NCBI GenBank assembly: GCA_900291925.1
Contig: UWYS01000018.1
Coordinates: forward strand, 1 to 64,000
Source of the DNA: Thecaphora thlaspeos
Lineage: Eukaryota; Basidiomycota; Ustilaginomycetes; Urocystidales; Glomosporiaceae
DNA: 64,000 nucleotides
Direction of reading: 5' to 3'
Both the position numbers and the translations under genes were made by a program. Below, one piece after another: positions 31,521 through 42,597 of the stretch. Within the stretch, counting starts at the first letter, position 1; the number at the start of each line of letters is the position of its first letter. Below the pieces are notes generated by a model that was not told the DNA's origin, did no database searches, and worked only from the letters and a program-made list of their open reading frames with translations.

Positions 31521-34150
31521 TCACCCCGTCCCGCTAATCCCACCTCCCGTCCCCCCTCCGCCTCCACCGAGCCCGTTGCCCGCCATCGACAGTCCTACGC
31601 CGTCGGCCCCTATCCCTGTGAGAAAGGTGTTGAAATCAAACCCGGTCTCAGCGCCGGGAGGGGGACCGGAAAATCCAGAGGCTGAAGAGGTGCGTTGCGG
31701 CTGCTGCTGATGGGAATGGTGCATGCCAAACATATCGTTACCGTTACTGTTACCGTTGCCGCTGCCGTGGCCATGGTCGTGACCGTTTGGCATGAGACCC
31801 GGGTTGGGAGTGTGCTGCTGCATGCCTCCTGGACGCTGTGGTGAAGCGGGCAACGACGATGCCGAGCCCTGCCCTGGGCCGCCCACTCCGGCAGCCATGC
31901 CAAAGGTGCCGTTGCCATTGATGTTGGGGCCCCGCTGCTGCTGCTGCTGCTGTTGGTTGAGGTGCTGTCCAAAGTGGTTGAGCGGCAGGCCGGGGCTGGC
32001 TCCCGTCGGCGTAAAGCCGTTAGCCGGTGACGCGCTCATCCATAGGTTTTGCCCGGGACCCTGCGACGGCGACGGAGGCGGACCCATGTTAGTCGCCCCC
32101 TGTTGCATCCCTTCGTGGCCCTGGCCCGGTCCGTTGACCATACCACCGCCGCCGGCACCTCCTTGGGGGAACGGGTTGGGACCACCTTGCTGCGACATGC
32201 GGCCCTGCAGCCGTCGCAGCTGCTGGATCTGCGCCAGGTTCGACGAAGCGTCCGCGACCGTCCCTTGGCCCATCTGCGACTGCTGCAAGCTCTGGATCTG
32301 CTGCGAAATCTGGCTCTGCGCGTGGCCCGCCGCTGTGTTGAACGCCTGTGCGCTCTGCGACGACCACTGCGCCCGCATCGGTGCGGAGGTTGGGCCGGTG
32401 GCAGATGCGGCTGGACCTTTTGGTGCTTGGCCGGCCTGCTGCTGCTGTAGTTGTTGCTGTTGTAGCTGCTGGAGCTGCTGCTGCTGCATCCGCTGTCGGT
32501 CGAGCTGCTGCTGGAGGGCACTCTGCTGCTGCAACCGCCGCGCGAGCTGCTGCTGCTCCTCGAGTTCGAGCATCTGGGCGGCCGGATCGTTGGGCCTGTT
32601 CATGCCCGGCGGTCCGCGATGCGCCTGTAGGTGCTGATTGGGGGGTTCCTTTCGCTTCGCCCCCGCCGCCATCATCCCTGGATCTGTGCCGCTCTGGCTC
32701 TGGACGTCTACGACGTCTCGCAGCGGTGGACGACCCGCAGGCTGCGCTTGCGGTCCCGCCAGGTCCAGGGCGTTGCTTTCCCCGCTCTGTGCGCTGGGCG
32801 GCCTTGCGCCCGGCCCCTGGAGGCCGTGGAGCTGCGCCATCCGCACTTGCGCCTCGCTCTGCGCCATCTGGATCCGACGTATCCGATTGCCCAACGATGT
32901 CCGCTCGTCTATTCCCAGCGACTCAAAGCGCCGTCCGCCGAACCCCATCATGTGCATGCACTGCTGGATCAGCAGCGTGCTCGCCGGCCGCTGGAGGCCC
33001 AGCAGCGAGCTGAGCTCGTGGTTCGGCCCCTGGGCCGGCTGCTGCCTGCCGGCGTCTGAAGGAGCCTGCTGCTGCGGCTGCTGCTGCTGCTCATCGCCTG
33101 CGCCGGTGGACCCATGTGCAAGCCTGGAGCTCGGTCTCGATTCCGCCGTGAGGCCGTCCGGCAAGCCTGAAGGCAGGCCGGTATTTGAGTTGCCCAGCGG
33201 GCTGCCCTGTCGAAAGCTCTCGCTGAGGCTGCGCACGCCGTGTGGCGCAAGTGCGCCGGGCCCGGCAGGACCGCCTGACGCGGCGGCTTGCTGCGGTCCA
33301 CCCTGCGGTAGCATCTGCTGCGCCTGGTGCGGATACTGCAGGTGCGACGGCGGCGGCTGGTGGTGCTGGTGGGCGGGTAGCGGACGCTGGATCGTCGGCG
33401 GCGGCGGCGGCAGCGATGACGGGCCGGCGGCTGCCGAAACGTGTCGAGGCCTGAACACCGACTGGCTTGGCGGCCATGTGGGTTGATGTGAACGGTTGTG
33501 GGTAGCCGCCGCCGCCTGCACTGCGATCTGGCGGTGCTGTTCGTGCTGTCCCATCAGCATCCGCAATCGGTTGCTCTCCTGGTGGTGGACGTAGGCGTGG
33601 GCGTCGGACTTGCGGATCGACCAAGTGCCCGGGTCCATCGACCTCGCCGTAAAGATGTCCCAGAAGACTGTCCACCACCTGCGAGGAGAAGGAGGAGCCG
33701 ATAGAAGGCAAAGAGAAGGAAGGAGTGCAGTCTTGATCAGCCAGTGCTCGCTCGCTGTCGGGCCCAAGTCCTTCCTCGATGGGGCGGCTGAGCGTCATCG
33801 TGATCACGCCAAATCGGGACCACTCACTCGTACAGAAGCCCTTGTGGCGCGTCGATGGGAACCTGCTGGTCAGGCGATACGCCGGCCTCGGAGATGAAGG
33901 CTTGCGCCGCCTGGTGGAACTTGCGCTTCTGGCAGTAGTCCCACATGTAGATGTGCAGCCTGCGGCGGACCGCAGTCGGCGAGAGCGGACAGGCAGAGAG
34001 ATACGGGAATGACAAGCGGGTCAGCGAGAAGAGGCAGGGACGTGGGCACGCCGCATTGAGCCCTGCCTTGGGCGATACTCACATCCGATCGCCCTCCCAG
34101 AACAATGGGGGGCCCGATCCCGGCACGGGCCCGACCTGCATCCCAGCCAT
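31521..34150 (-). CDS. LisH-domain transcriptional regulator, FLO8/SomA-like
   Basis: Three exons: 34150-34083, 33959-33828 and 33678-31521, in frame, about 785 aa. Residues ~23-80 form the LisH/LUFS module (MLHIYMWDYCQKRKFHQAAQAF, then [21 protein letters not shown]). This is the signature of FLO8, SomA/adnA and the animal SSDP proteins. Exon borders cut the motif at RM|L and YE|W, which confirms the splicing. The rest is low complexity: long Gln tracts, Pro-rich and Gly-rich stretches typical of activation regions, and a short conserved-looking C-terminus (GFDFNTFLTGIGADGVG). In yeast and moulds these proteins pair with LIM-binding (Ldb1/PtaB) partners downstream of cAMP/PKA to control adhesion and filamentous growth. 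About 2.7 kb of gene-free DNA lies upstream. Confidence 0.85.
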
Positions 34151-36894
34151 CTCGAAAGAGCGGCTCCCGTCGCGTCAAAGGAGGCGCAGTGGGAGGTCGC
34201 GGAGAGGCGGCGGGACAGAGGCGGACGCGTGCCCGGGGCGGTGGTTGCGACCGTCAGATGGTCGTGTGCGATGGTCGTGTGCCGCGAGGTGGTTGCCTGT
34301 GCGTGCTGTCAGCAGTGGCGGGGGGTCCCTGGCTGCTTGAGGTATGCCTTTCTTGACCCTGTGCAGAAAAGGCTCGTCTGCTTGGAGGCGGCAGTACCGT
34401 GGCCGGGACTTGCGGCGTGGTCGGTCGCGGGCACGTTTTCAGAGCGTTCGTTGCGCGCCCCTTTGGTGCAAGACACGGCAGTTGCAGCCCGGTCTGACGG
34501 AAAGAAGCGGCGATGCTCGGTGTGTCACTCAAGGCGTGCGGCACTCGGCGTTGCGCTGGCTTGGCGTGTGGCGATGGGCGGGAAAGTTGTCTTCCGTCCA
34601 ACAGGAGATTTCGATATGAAGTAGGCGGGCGCCAAACCGACGAAAGTCTCCTTTGTGATAGGCAAGGCGTCACAAACGCGGCGTCTTTGTGTGAATATGC
34701 GGCGGCCGTGAGTGCTGCAGCTCGGTCTCTGGTGGGTCGTTTGGTGGAGCTGTCTGCTGGCAGCGAGATCGCTGAGCCGTAGCCTAACGTCGGGGTCGGC
34801 TCGACCGGGCGAGCAGAGAGGAAGGGGGAAGAGGGGGTAAGACAATGCCAGACTAGGATTGCGGAGCAGGTGGCGTTGGTGGTGTGCGCCGCCAGCGGAA
34901 GGAAGCCGACCGACAGAGCGTGACTAAGGTGAACGCAAAGCAGAGCACGACGAGGACGGGGGCCGTGTGAACCAACGACCGGAAGGGAGGGCGTGTGTGG
35001 CTGACTGGCGCAATGGAAGGGGCGCAGGCGATCGAGCGGTTGCTAGCGAGTAACAGTCGGTCGATCCGATCGGTCGATCCGGTCGGTCAACTCTGGTCGG
35101 AAGGATGCCGGCGAGTTGTCGCGCTGCGGCGGTGAGACAGCGACCAGGGAGGGGGACTCTGAGCTAGTTGGCAACACCCCGAAACCTGTGACCAGCAGGC
35201 TTGAGTGTTCGAGGAGGGAAAGAGGTAGGGGAGATGGGGCGCTGCAGGATGGTGGGTAGAGGGGAAGCGTGCAAGGGAGGGGCGTGATGTTGGCAGCGGT
35301 CCAGGGCCAGGTCCAGCGGGTTGCCAGAGGAGGCGAGGGGCGGCTCGGCTAGAGCGTGGCAGCTGAGGGAGAGGAGAGGGGTCTTTGCGTGGCGGACGGC
35401 TGATCCGTCGTTCAGCTAATCAAGAACCATCAGACAGGGCCCAGGAAGCCGGGTGGGCGCCCGTCCTGCCTCGTCGCATCCGAGCTAAGCCATCCATCTG
35501 TCTCGTTCGCCTGTGGATTGATTCCAGCCGAGCTGGCTAGCTACATGGCAAGATGACGATGCAAAGTGGACTGGACCAGGCTAGGCTAGGCTATGCCGGG
35601 GCCTGAAGCAGGCCAAGGTAGCAAGTAGGCAGGCCGCGGCGTAGCACCTATGTACGCTAGCGGCGAAGGTAGCAGGTGGCTACATTTGTAATTGCGCTGG
35701 CGATCGGTCGAACAACGACGGGCGGTCGGCCGGCCGGACACGCTCGTCCTGCCTTGGGCGCCAACACCGTCCCCGCCACCGCCTTGACCACCGCGGTCAA
35801 ACATCAGGGCGGGCGGGCCAGGCAGGCAGGTCGAGGTAGTTACCGTCTAGAGCGTCCCAGTCTAGCGAGCGAGCCCAGCCTGCTTGGACGACGTCGACGT
35901 CAGGCCCTCTGGGTGCCTCAGCGCAGGGTAGAGGGAGAAGAGAGTCAGCGGCAGCACATCATATCTGTAGAAGATAGATGCCCAGGATGATGGATTCCAG
36001 CTCGACGATGGTGCCCAGGAGCCTCTAGTTGTACATTAGACGGTCCCCAGCAATCCCACAAGCATGCCTTGCGTCTCTGAGATGCTCTTGGGGGGACCCG
36101 CAAGGCTTCTACCCGCAAGGCCTAGGCCTAGGTGGTGGTCTAGGCCTGGTGGTAGCAGCTCCCACGGCGAGTCGGCGACTGACCGCAGCCCGATCGGTCC
36201 GATTCCATCGGGCTCAGATCCGAAGCGGCCGATCGCCAACAATATCATCGTTCTGAAAGCGCATCGCACCGCATCGCACCGCATCGCATCGGCGTGCCCA
36301 ATTCGGGAAAACCCGGCGGCCCGCAGCAGCCAAATCATCGTGGGACAGGAAGCCCTGGCCCTTGTGGCACCGAAACGTCAATTTGCGTGCACACGGGCCT
36401 CCCGCCTTCCCTCGTTCTCCTCGTGCCTCCTTCAGGTTGCTTGTTGGCTGGTCTGCATCTCGTTCCGGTCCGAGGGTCGTCAGAGCAGGGCGTGGGACAC
36501 AGGGACCCTCGACCAACACGGCACCATGCGCCTCACACGCGCCTCGACCGCGCCAACACCTCCCCAGCGGCGACCTGCTGCTGTGGGCGGATACGACGGT
36601 ATCCAAGGGGAGGGTCGCGAAGGTGGTGCTTCGCCCTAGCACCAGGGTAAGTAGTCTCTGCGTCACTCTCCCCTCTCATGATCATGTTCCCCCATCGACC
36701 CTCCCCTCGCTGTTGCTGAGTCGTCATCGATCCCTCGTCACACACGCATCCATGCCAACTATCCGAGAGAAAAAAGAAGAAAGAAAAAAAAAAGTTTCAT
36801 CAACCTCTTACACTAGCATCCGCCACTCCCTCCCTGCTCTCGCCGTATCTACACCTCGACCGTACCTACCTCTGTTCCGATCTTCTCTCCACCT
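34151..36894. other. Long upstream region of the LisH regulator
   Basis: 2.7 kb without a credible gene on either strand. It holds clustered GATCGGTCGATCC-type short repeats (35,055-35,095), AGGCT repeats (~35,575-35,595) and GCATCGCACC x3 (36,261-36,290). It probably contains the promoter and 5' leader of the LisH gene and the 3' end of PMT4. Confidence 0.6.
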
Positions 36895-39424
36895 CTACTT
36901 TGCAAAATGCAACGTCCAACTACCCAACAACCTCCTCCTGTTAACCTCCTGCGCAGTGAGACCAGGTGTACCATAGGTCAAAGGACTCAGGTACAGGAAA
37001 CATCCCACCAACGCCGTTACGATGACGATGAGGACGACTCTTGCGCTTTTATCCACGTGGTTCTTCATCCTCGGTCTAAACATCCCCCTAACCAACCCTG
37101 GACCCGGTCGGGAGATAGGATAGTCTACCGTCTCGGTGAGGATAAAGTTGGCCACTCCTCCCGCCACCATGCAGGCGCACGCGTGCGCAGGTAGGTAGTG
37201 ATGGATGAACAGTTGTCGGTTCATCAGGAAGAACGGCAGGTAGTGTGCTGCCCATGCTCCCACAAAGAATCCTACCGAGTTGTGAAGACGTCCCCGCATC
37301 GCAGACGGGATGGGGTAGAGGCCTCGTCGACGTGCGAGCAGGTCCGCCCCGACGATACCGCAAAACACGCTGATGCTCAGGATGGAGCCCCACCAGGAGA
37401 CGAGGTTGCCGACCATGTAGATCTGCTTCTGCCCTTCGTTTTGCGTCCAGAACGAGATCCCCTGTAGCAGGAACGGCCAGTTGATCGGTCCCGTAGCGTA
37501 CGGATGCGACTGCGTCAGGCCGGCGTTCTGCTGGAGCATCTGCACCTGCAGCTCGATCCACTTGCGCAGGAACGACATCTTCTTCACCTGTCGCGGCGGC
37601 ATCGGCTTGGAGCGTTCCTCATAGTCCGGAGCCGTCGGGTCGGGCCACAGGTCGTCGACGAACCACAGGCCGCCCTTGTCCATGGCGTTCTTGTTGCCGT
37701 TGACCTCTTGCTGCTTGAACGCCCATTCGGGCAGCGCCTCGGGGTGCGTGAACATGCAGACGCGCGTCGCGACGTGGATCAGCCGGAACCAGCCGCTCTT
37801 GCTCGTCCACTTGGCCGCCCCTTTGCCGCCCGCGTGGTCGCCCGCCGAGTCGAGGTAGAACTCGAACAGCGTGTTGTCGTACTGGCTCGTGTCGTTGGCG
37901 GGCGTCGTGATGAACTCCTCGTTGGTCGCCGTCAGCGGCGAGGCGACGTCGTGCGTCATGAGGAACGTCTCGGTGTTGACGTGGAAGAGGCGGATGACGT
38001 CCTTGTGGCGGACGGCGCGCCCAGAGCCGTCGGCCTCGTCGTCGTTGTCGTCGTCGATCGGCTTGGTGGGGATGATCTGCCAGATGTTGTTGGTGTCGTT
38101 GTGCGGGTAGGCCGTCACCTGCTGGCCCTGGCTCGAGATGCGGCCGTCGTCGTACTTGAGCGGCCAGCGCTCTGGGTGCGAGTGGAGGTAGGCCTTTGTC
38201 CCCTTGTGCATCATGTTGACGCGGTCAAGGTAGTGCACCTCCTTGGCCTCGCTCAGGAGCGAGTTGCCGATGAGCGTCTGCTGGAACTCGGAGCTCATGA
38301 ACGTGTCGCCCGGCCCGCTGCGCGTGAGGATGGCAAAGTGGACCCAGAACGAGAAGAGGTAGACGCAAAAGGGGACGACGATGAGGCAGAGGGCGCGCGC
38401 GGCAAAGTGGCGGCCGACGTGGCAGATGGTGTGGCCGCGGCGGATGTCCATGAGGCGCCAGAGGTCGACGGCGACGGCGCCGCCAATGGTGATAAAGGTA
38501 AAGAGGCCAACCATTTTGCAACTCATTGTGAGGGCGAGGCTGACGCCGGTCGAGGCGAGCCAGAACCACCAGCGCGCGGTGAAGTCGTTGTAGCGCAGCT
38601 TGTAGAAGCGGATGTAGGAGTAGAGGCTGAGCATCATGAAGAGGATGAGGGGCGCGTCGAGGAGGATGAGGCGGTCCTGCGCGATGTGGGCGTTGTCGAG
38701 GAGGAGGAGGCATGCGCTAAAAGCGCCGATGATGGGGGCGTAGCCGCTCTCGCGCATGATGGCGTAGACGAGGGGGACCTGGAGGCTGCCAATGATGGCG
38801 GGAAGGGCGCGCATCTTGATGTAAGGGACCTTGTTGGCGATGTAGCTGCCGCCGATGTTGTCGAACTCGAAGGAGCCGTCGAAGCCGGCGAGGTAGCCTG
38901 CGGCGGCGTTGAGGAGCTTTGCGAGGGGCGGGTGGACGTCAAAGTAGTACTCGCGCTTGAGGTAGTGGGCGGCATACTTGCCAAAGTGGACCTCGTCGAA
39001 GACGACCTCTGCCGGGTGGTCGATGCGGTGGAAGCGGAGGGCGAGGGCACCGGCAAAGAGGAGGGCGAGGAGGGCGAGGTCGCTCCTGTGGGTGTGGGCC
39101 GAACGTGGGAGGGCGACGGCGTGCGGGCGATACTGCGGGGCGGCGTGAGGGGGGGGGAGAAGAGGGTGAGCTGTCTGTCTGTGGAGGTGGTGTTAGGCTG
39201 CGTGCGAAGCGATGCTGGGCTTGAATTACCTTTGCGAGGTCGTCTTCGTCGTCCGAGTAGATCTGCCTTGGGTCTACATGGAGGCGAGCTTTTGAGTCGG
39301 CAAGGAGGGGCGATACATCGGACGAATGTGACTGTAGATGGGAGTGCGAGCGGAGCTGAGGCTGAGGTTGCGCATGCGCCTGTGTCTTGCGCGCCCTGGC
39401 GGACTGGGCACGGGTTGGGTCCAT
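36895..39424 (-). CDS. PMT4: Protein O-mannosyltransferase, Pmt4 subfamily
   Basis: Two exons: 39424-39230 and 39132-36895, in frame, 810 aa. The N-terminus is a 65-residue cytosolic Gln/His/Ser-rich segment ending in the acidic YSDDEDDLAK. The membrane protein then begins with the catalytic loop FDEVHFGKYAAHYL...FDVHPPLAK, in which the DE pair and the HPP motif are invariant. Multiple transmembrane helices follow. The lumenal MIR region contains AYLHSHPERWPLKYDDGRISSQGQQVTAY, FLMTHDVASPLTATNEE and WAFKQQEVNGNK, a pattern specific to Pmt4 rather than Pmt1 or Pmt2. The C-terminal helices contain FFLMNRQLFIHHYLPAH. It transfers mannose from dolichyl-phosphate mannose to Ser/Thr in the ER lumen, acting as a homodimer in yeast. 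It is divergent from PRP4 with 716 bp between the starts. Confidence 0.96.
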
Positions 39425-39790
39425 GTTGTGGCTGGAGTGAGGCCGGACCGCCTGCTGGTAGGCTCCAGGGTAGACGGGAGGGGGCGTCAGGGAGAGAGGG
39501 ACGTGTGTGGAGGGAGGAGGAGGAGGTGGAGGTGGCGGTGTTGGCGGTGGTGGTGGTGGTGGTAGTGGTAAAGGAGGTTGCCAGAGGGGCTCCGATGGAG
39601 GAGGGCAAGAGGCAAGCAGAGCAAGCAAGCAAGCCAAGGAAGAACGGAAGAGCACAAGGGCGCGCCGCCCAGCAGAGGCAGCGGCACAGTGTGAGTACAG
39701 TAAAGCGGCGAATGTAGCGGCGGCAGCCGGCAGCGATGCGCCTTCGCTTCTGCCGCCGCCGGCCAACGGCGCAGCAAGGAGCAGCCAAAG

Positions 39791-39836
39791 CCACAGCCAC
39801 AGCCACAGCCACAGCCACAGCCACAGCCACAGCCAC
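39791..39836. repeat. CCACAG hexanucleotide microsatellite
   Basis: Nearly eight perfect copies of CCACAG lie in the shared PMT4/PRP4 promoter. The neighbouring 9-bp array follows within 20 bp. Confidence 0.85.
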
Positions 39837-39852
39837 GCCGCCCAGACCACCC

Positions 39853-39951
39853 GGACCACTCGGACCATCCGGACCACTCGGACCACCCGGACCACTCGGA
39901 CCATCCGGACCACTCGGACCATCCGGACCACTCGGACCATCCGGACCACCC
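39853..39951. repeat. 9-bp minisatellite GGACCAYYC, 11 copies
   Basis: Eleven back-to-back 9-mers read GGACCACTC, GGACCATCC or GGACCACCC. CTC and TCC forms alternate for most of the array. It lies between the divergent PMT4 and PRP4 starts, about 190 bp upstream of PRP4. Length variation between strains would be expected. Confidence 0.9.
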
Positions 39952-40140
39952 TGCGCACGCGTCTCGCGCGATACAGCCACACTCCAGCCGGCGTCCCTTG
40001 CTCCACTTGAAGCGCCCCTCCCGGCGCACCCTCGTACAGCAGGAGCCTTCCTTCTTCTTCCTTCTTCCTTCTTCCCGCCTCCCGCCTCCCGCCATCCTCC
40101 TTGCCCACCACCTTGCCCTTCACCGCATCGCCTCGCCACA

Positions 40141-42340
40141 ATGTTGTCAAGCCGTATGGACGTAGATCAGGACGACGACCATCAACATGGCGCCCTTACA
40201 ATCGATGACCTCGGTGCGTTCATCCTCGAGCTTTCTTCCCCCTCCTTTCACCCCCCTCCAAGCCACCGCTTCGCCTGCTGACTCCCTCTTCTCCTTCTCG
40301 CCCCCCGCAGTCTCGTCAAAGTCAAACTACATGAGTCCAGCAGACGCTGCCATATCCGCACAGATCGACTCGCGCAAGCTCGCACGCAGCCTGGCCGTGC
40401 CCACATCAGATCCAAAGGTCCGCGCACGCCTCCGACAGCTTGGCGAACCCACAACATGCTTCGGCGAACGTGAGATGGACCGCAGGGAGCGACTCCGCGC
40501 AGTGCTAGCAAAGATGCTACAATACGCACGGAGCGAGCAAGCAGACGCCCATCCACAGGCCGACCTCCTTCAAGACCAAGAGGAGAGCGACGAGGACAGC
40601 GAAAAGGAGGAAGAGTTCTTCACAGAGGGGAGCGACCGTCTGCTCGCAGTCCGGAGGAGCATAGCAGCCTACTCGCTCAAATGCGCAAAGCAACGCCTGG
40701 CACGGCAGAGGCAGGACGCAGACGTTCCGCTCACAAAGCTCGTCATGATGCGGCGGCGCATCTTCGAGCCAATCAAGTCCTACACCAACCTCGGATCCCA
40801 AATCGGAGGCAACCGTCCCATATCCATGACCAGGTTCTCGCCGGACGCATCGTTGCTCGCAACGGGCAGCTGGTCGGGCAGCGTCAAGCTCTGGAACATC
40901 CCCAACGCCACCGAAAAGGCGACGCTGCGCGGCCAGACGGACAAGGTGGGCGGCGTGGCGTGGCACCCCAGGGCCACCATCGGACAGTCCAACGACGCCG
41001 TTAACCTCGTCACCGGGGCGGGCGACGCCATCGTCTGCCTGTGGAGCTTAACTAGGTGAGCGCGCCTTTTGCCGTTGGAGCTTTCGCTTGCCGCCGTCGG
41101 CTCAAGCTGGACGCTGACGTTGACCTTTCCCTCCTTCCCCTCCTCCCCCTACTCCCCCTGCTTTTGCTCCTCCTGCCGTACGCAGCGACAAGCCTCTCGC
41201 GACGCTCAGAGGACACAAGGGCCGCGTCGCACGGACAGTCTTCCATCCGACGGGCGACTACGTGGCCAGCGCCGCCTTTGACGGGACGTGGCGCCTCTGG
41301 GATGTCGCTACGTCAGAGTGCCTGCTAATCCAAGAAGGGCACAGCAAGGAAGTCTATTCGGTTGAGTTCCAAAACGACGGCGCCCTGATCGCCAGCGGGT
41401 AGGTGGTCGATCGCCTTTGTATCTCGTTCGTTCCGGTTGACGTGGGCGCTGTTGACATAAACGCACACCTTGCCCCCCCCCCCCCCCCCCCTTTTTTTAT
41501 TCGCCTGCGCCTCGCAGCGGCCTGGACGCGATAGGTCGAGTGTGGGACACACGAACAGGACGGACGGCCATGATCCTGGACGGACACGTGAAAGAGATCC
41601 TCTCGATCGACTTTGCGCCCAACGGCTACCAACTGGCGACGGCGAGCGGAGACGATACGGTGCGCATCTGGGACATGCGTGCGCTCAAGTCGCTTTACAC
41701 CATCCCGGCGCACCGCTCATCTGTAGCGGATGTGCGGTTCTTTAAATCTCGCGCGGACCGTCGGAAGGCGGCGTGGAATTTACCATCGTCGCGAGGAGGG
41801 GAGAACGAGGGGGACGTGGAGATGAGCAAAGGTCCGACGGACGAGACGGCGACAGCGATGGAGGAGGATCCGCTCAGCAGATCAGGCGCCTACCTCGCTA
41901 CGGCGGGGTACGATGGACTGGTCAAGGTATGGAGTACAGACGACTGGCAGCTCCTCAAGACGCTCAGCGGCGACGGGGGCAGGGTGATGTCGGTCGACAT
42001 CAGCTCCGGTAAGTCTCGCTGCTTAGTCCTTCCTTAGCTTGTCCACAGGATGTCGTTGCTTCGACGACCATGCTTCGAAGGTGGGGAATGGGTTGCTTAC
42101 ACTTTTTCTTTTTTCCTTTTGGAAAAAATCCGCTACCGCCATGCGTCATGACAGATGGCGAGTATATCGCAAGTGGAGAATGGAGTAGAACATTCAAGGT
42201 GAGTCTCTCGTCTTGTCCTTTCTCCTTTCTCTACCTCTTGTCGTCGTCGTGAGAGTAAAAGGATACAACTGACGGTATTCCTACGGCCTTACTCTCTTCC
42301 CTTCCGTTCGTGCACCGACAAGTTGTGGGGCGCTCTCTGA
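40141..42340 (+). CDS. PRP4: U4/U6 snRNP protein Prp4 (PRPF4), WD40 splicing factor
   Basis: Six exons: 40141-40213, 40311-41055, 41186-41398, 41518-42008, 42155-42198 and 42323-42340, in frame, 527 aa. The N-terminal part has the SFM/PPD-type domain (DPKVRARLRQLGEPTTCFGEREMDRRERLR), then an acidic stretch (EESDEDSEKEEE). The C-terminal half is a WD40 propeller (MTRFSPDASLLATGSWSGSVKLWNI, HPTGDYVASAAFDGTWRLWDV, FAPNGYQLATASGDDTVRIWDM, YLATAGYDGLVKVWS). The last blade closes with WSRTFK|LWGAL, the final five residues coming from an 18-nt exon. Prp4 binds Prp3 and holds the U4/U6 di-snRNP. Blade 5-6 carries an insertion (KSRADRRK to the acidic ENEGDVEM region). The third intron contains a 19-base C run followed by seven T, which forms the polypyrimidine tract. 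Confidence 0.95.
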
Positions 42341-42597
42341 CCCCCGCCTGTCGCGGCGACATTCCTCCGCTTCTCATGCCCACATCCACTCGCATCCTTG
42401 CAATGTCGAAACCATACCAAGTTACTGCTACGGCTCTATTCCATGTCACTTGACAGCTCCGAAGAAAACGTCGTGTTGCGGCGGGTATCACGAACGAGAT
42501 AAGAAAAGGGGTACATGCTAAGCGGTGGTAGTAAAGCGAAAAGAAAGAGCATGGAGAAAAAAGGTCGCAATGACGAAAAGGCGATGCGGTAGGGCTA

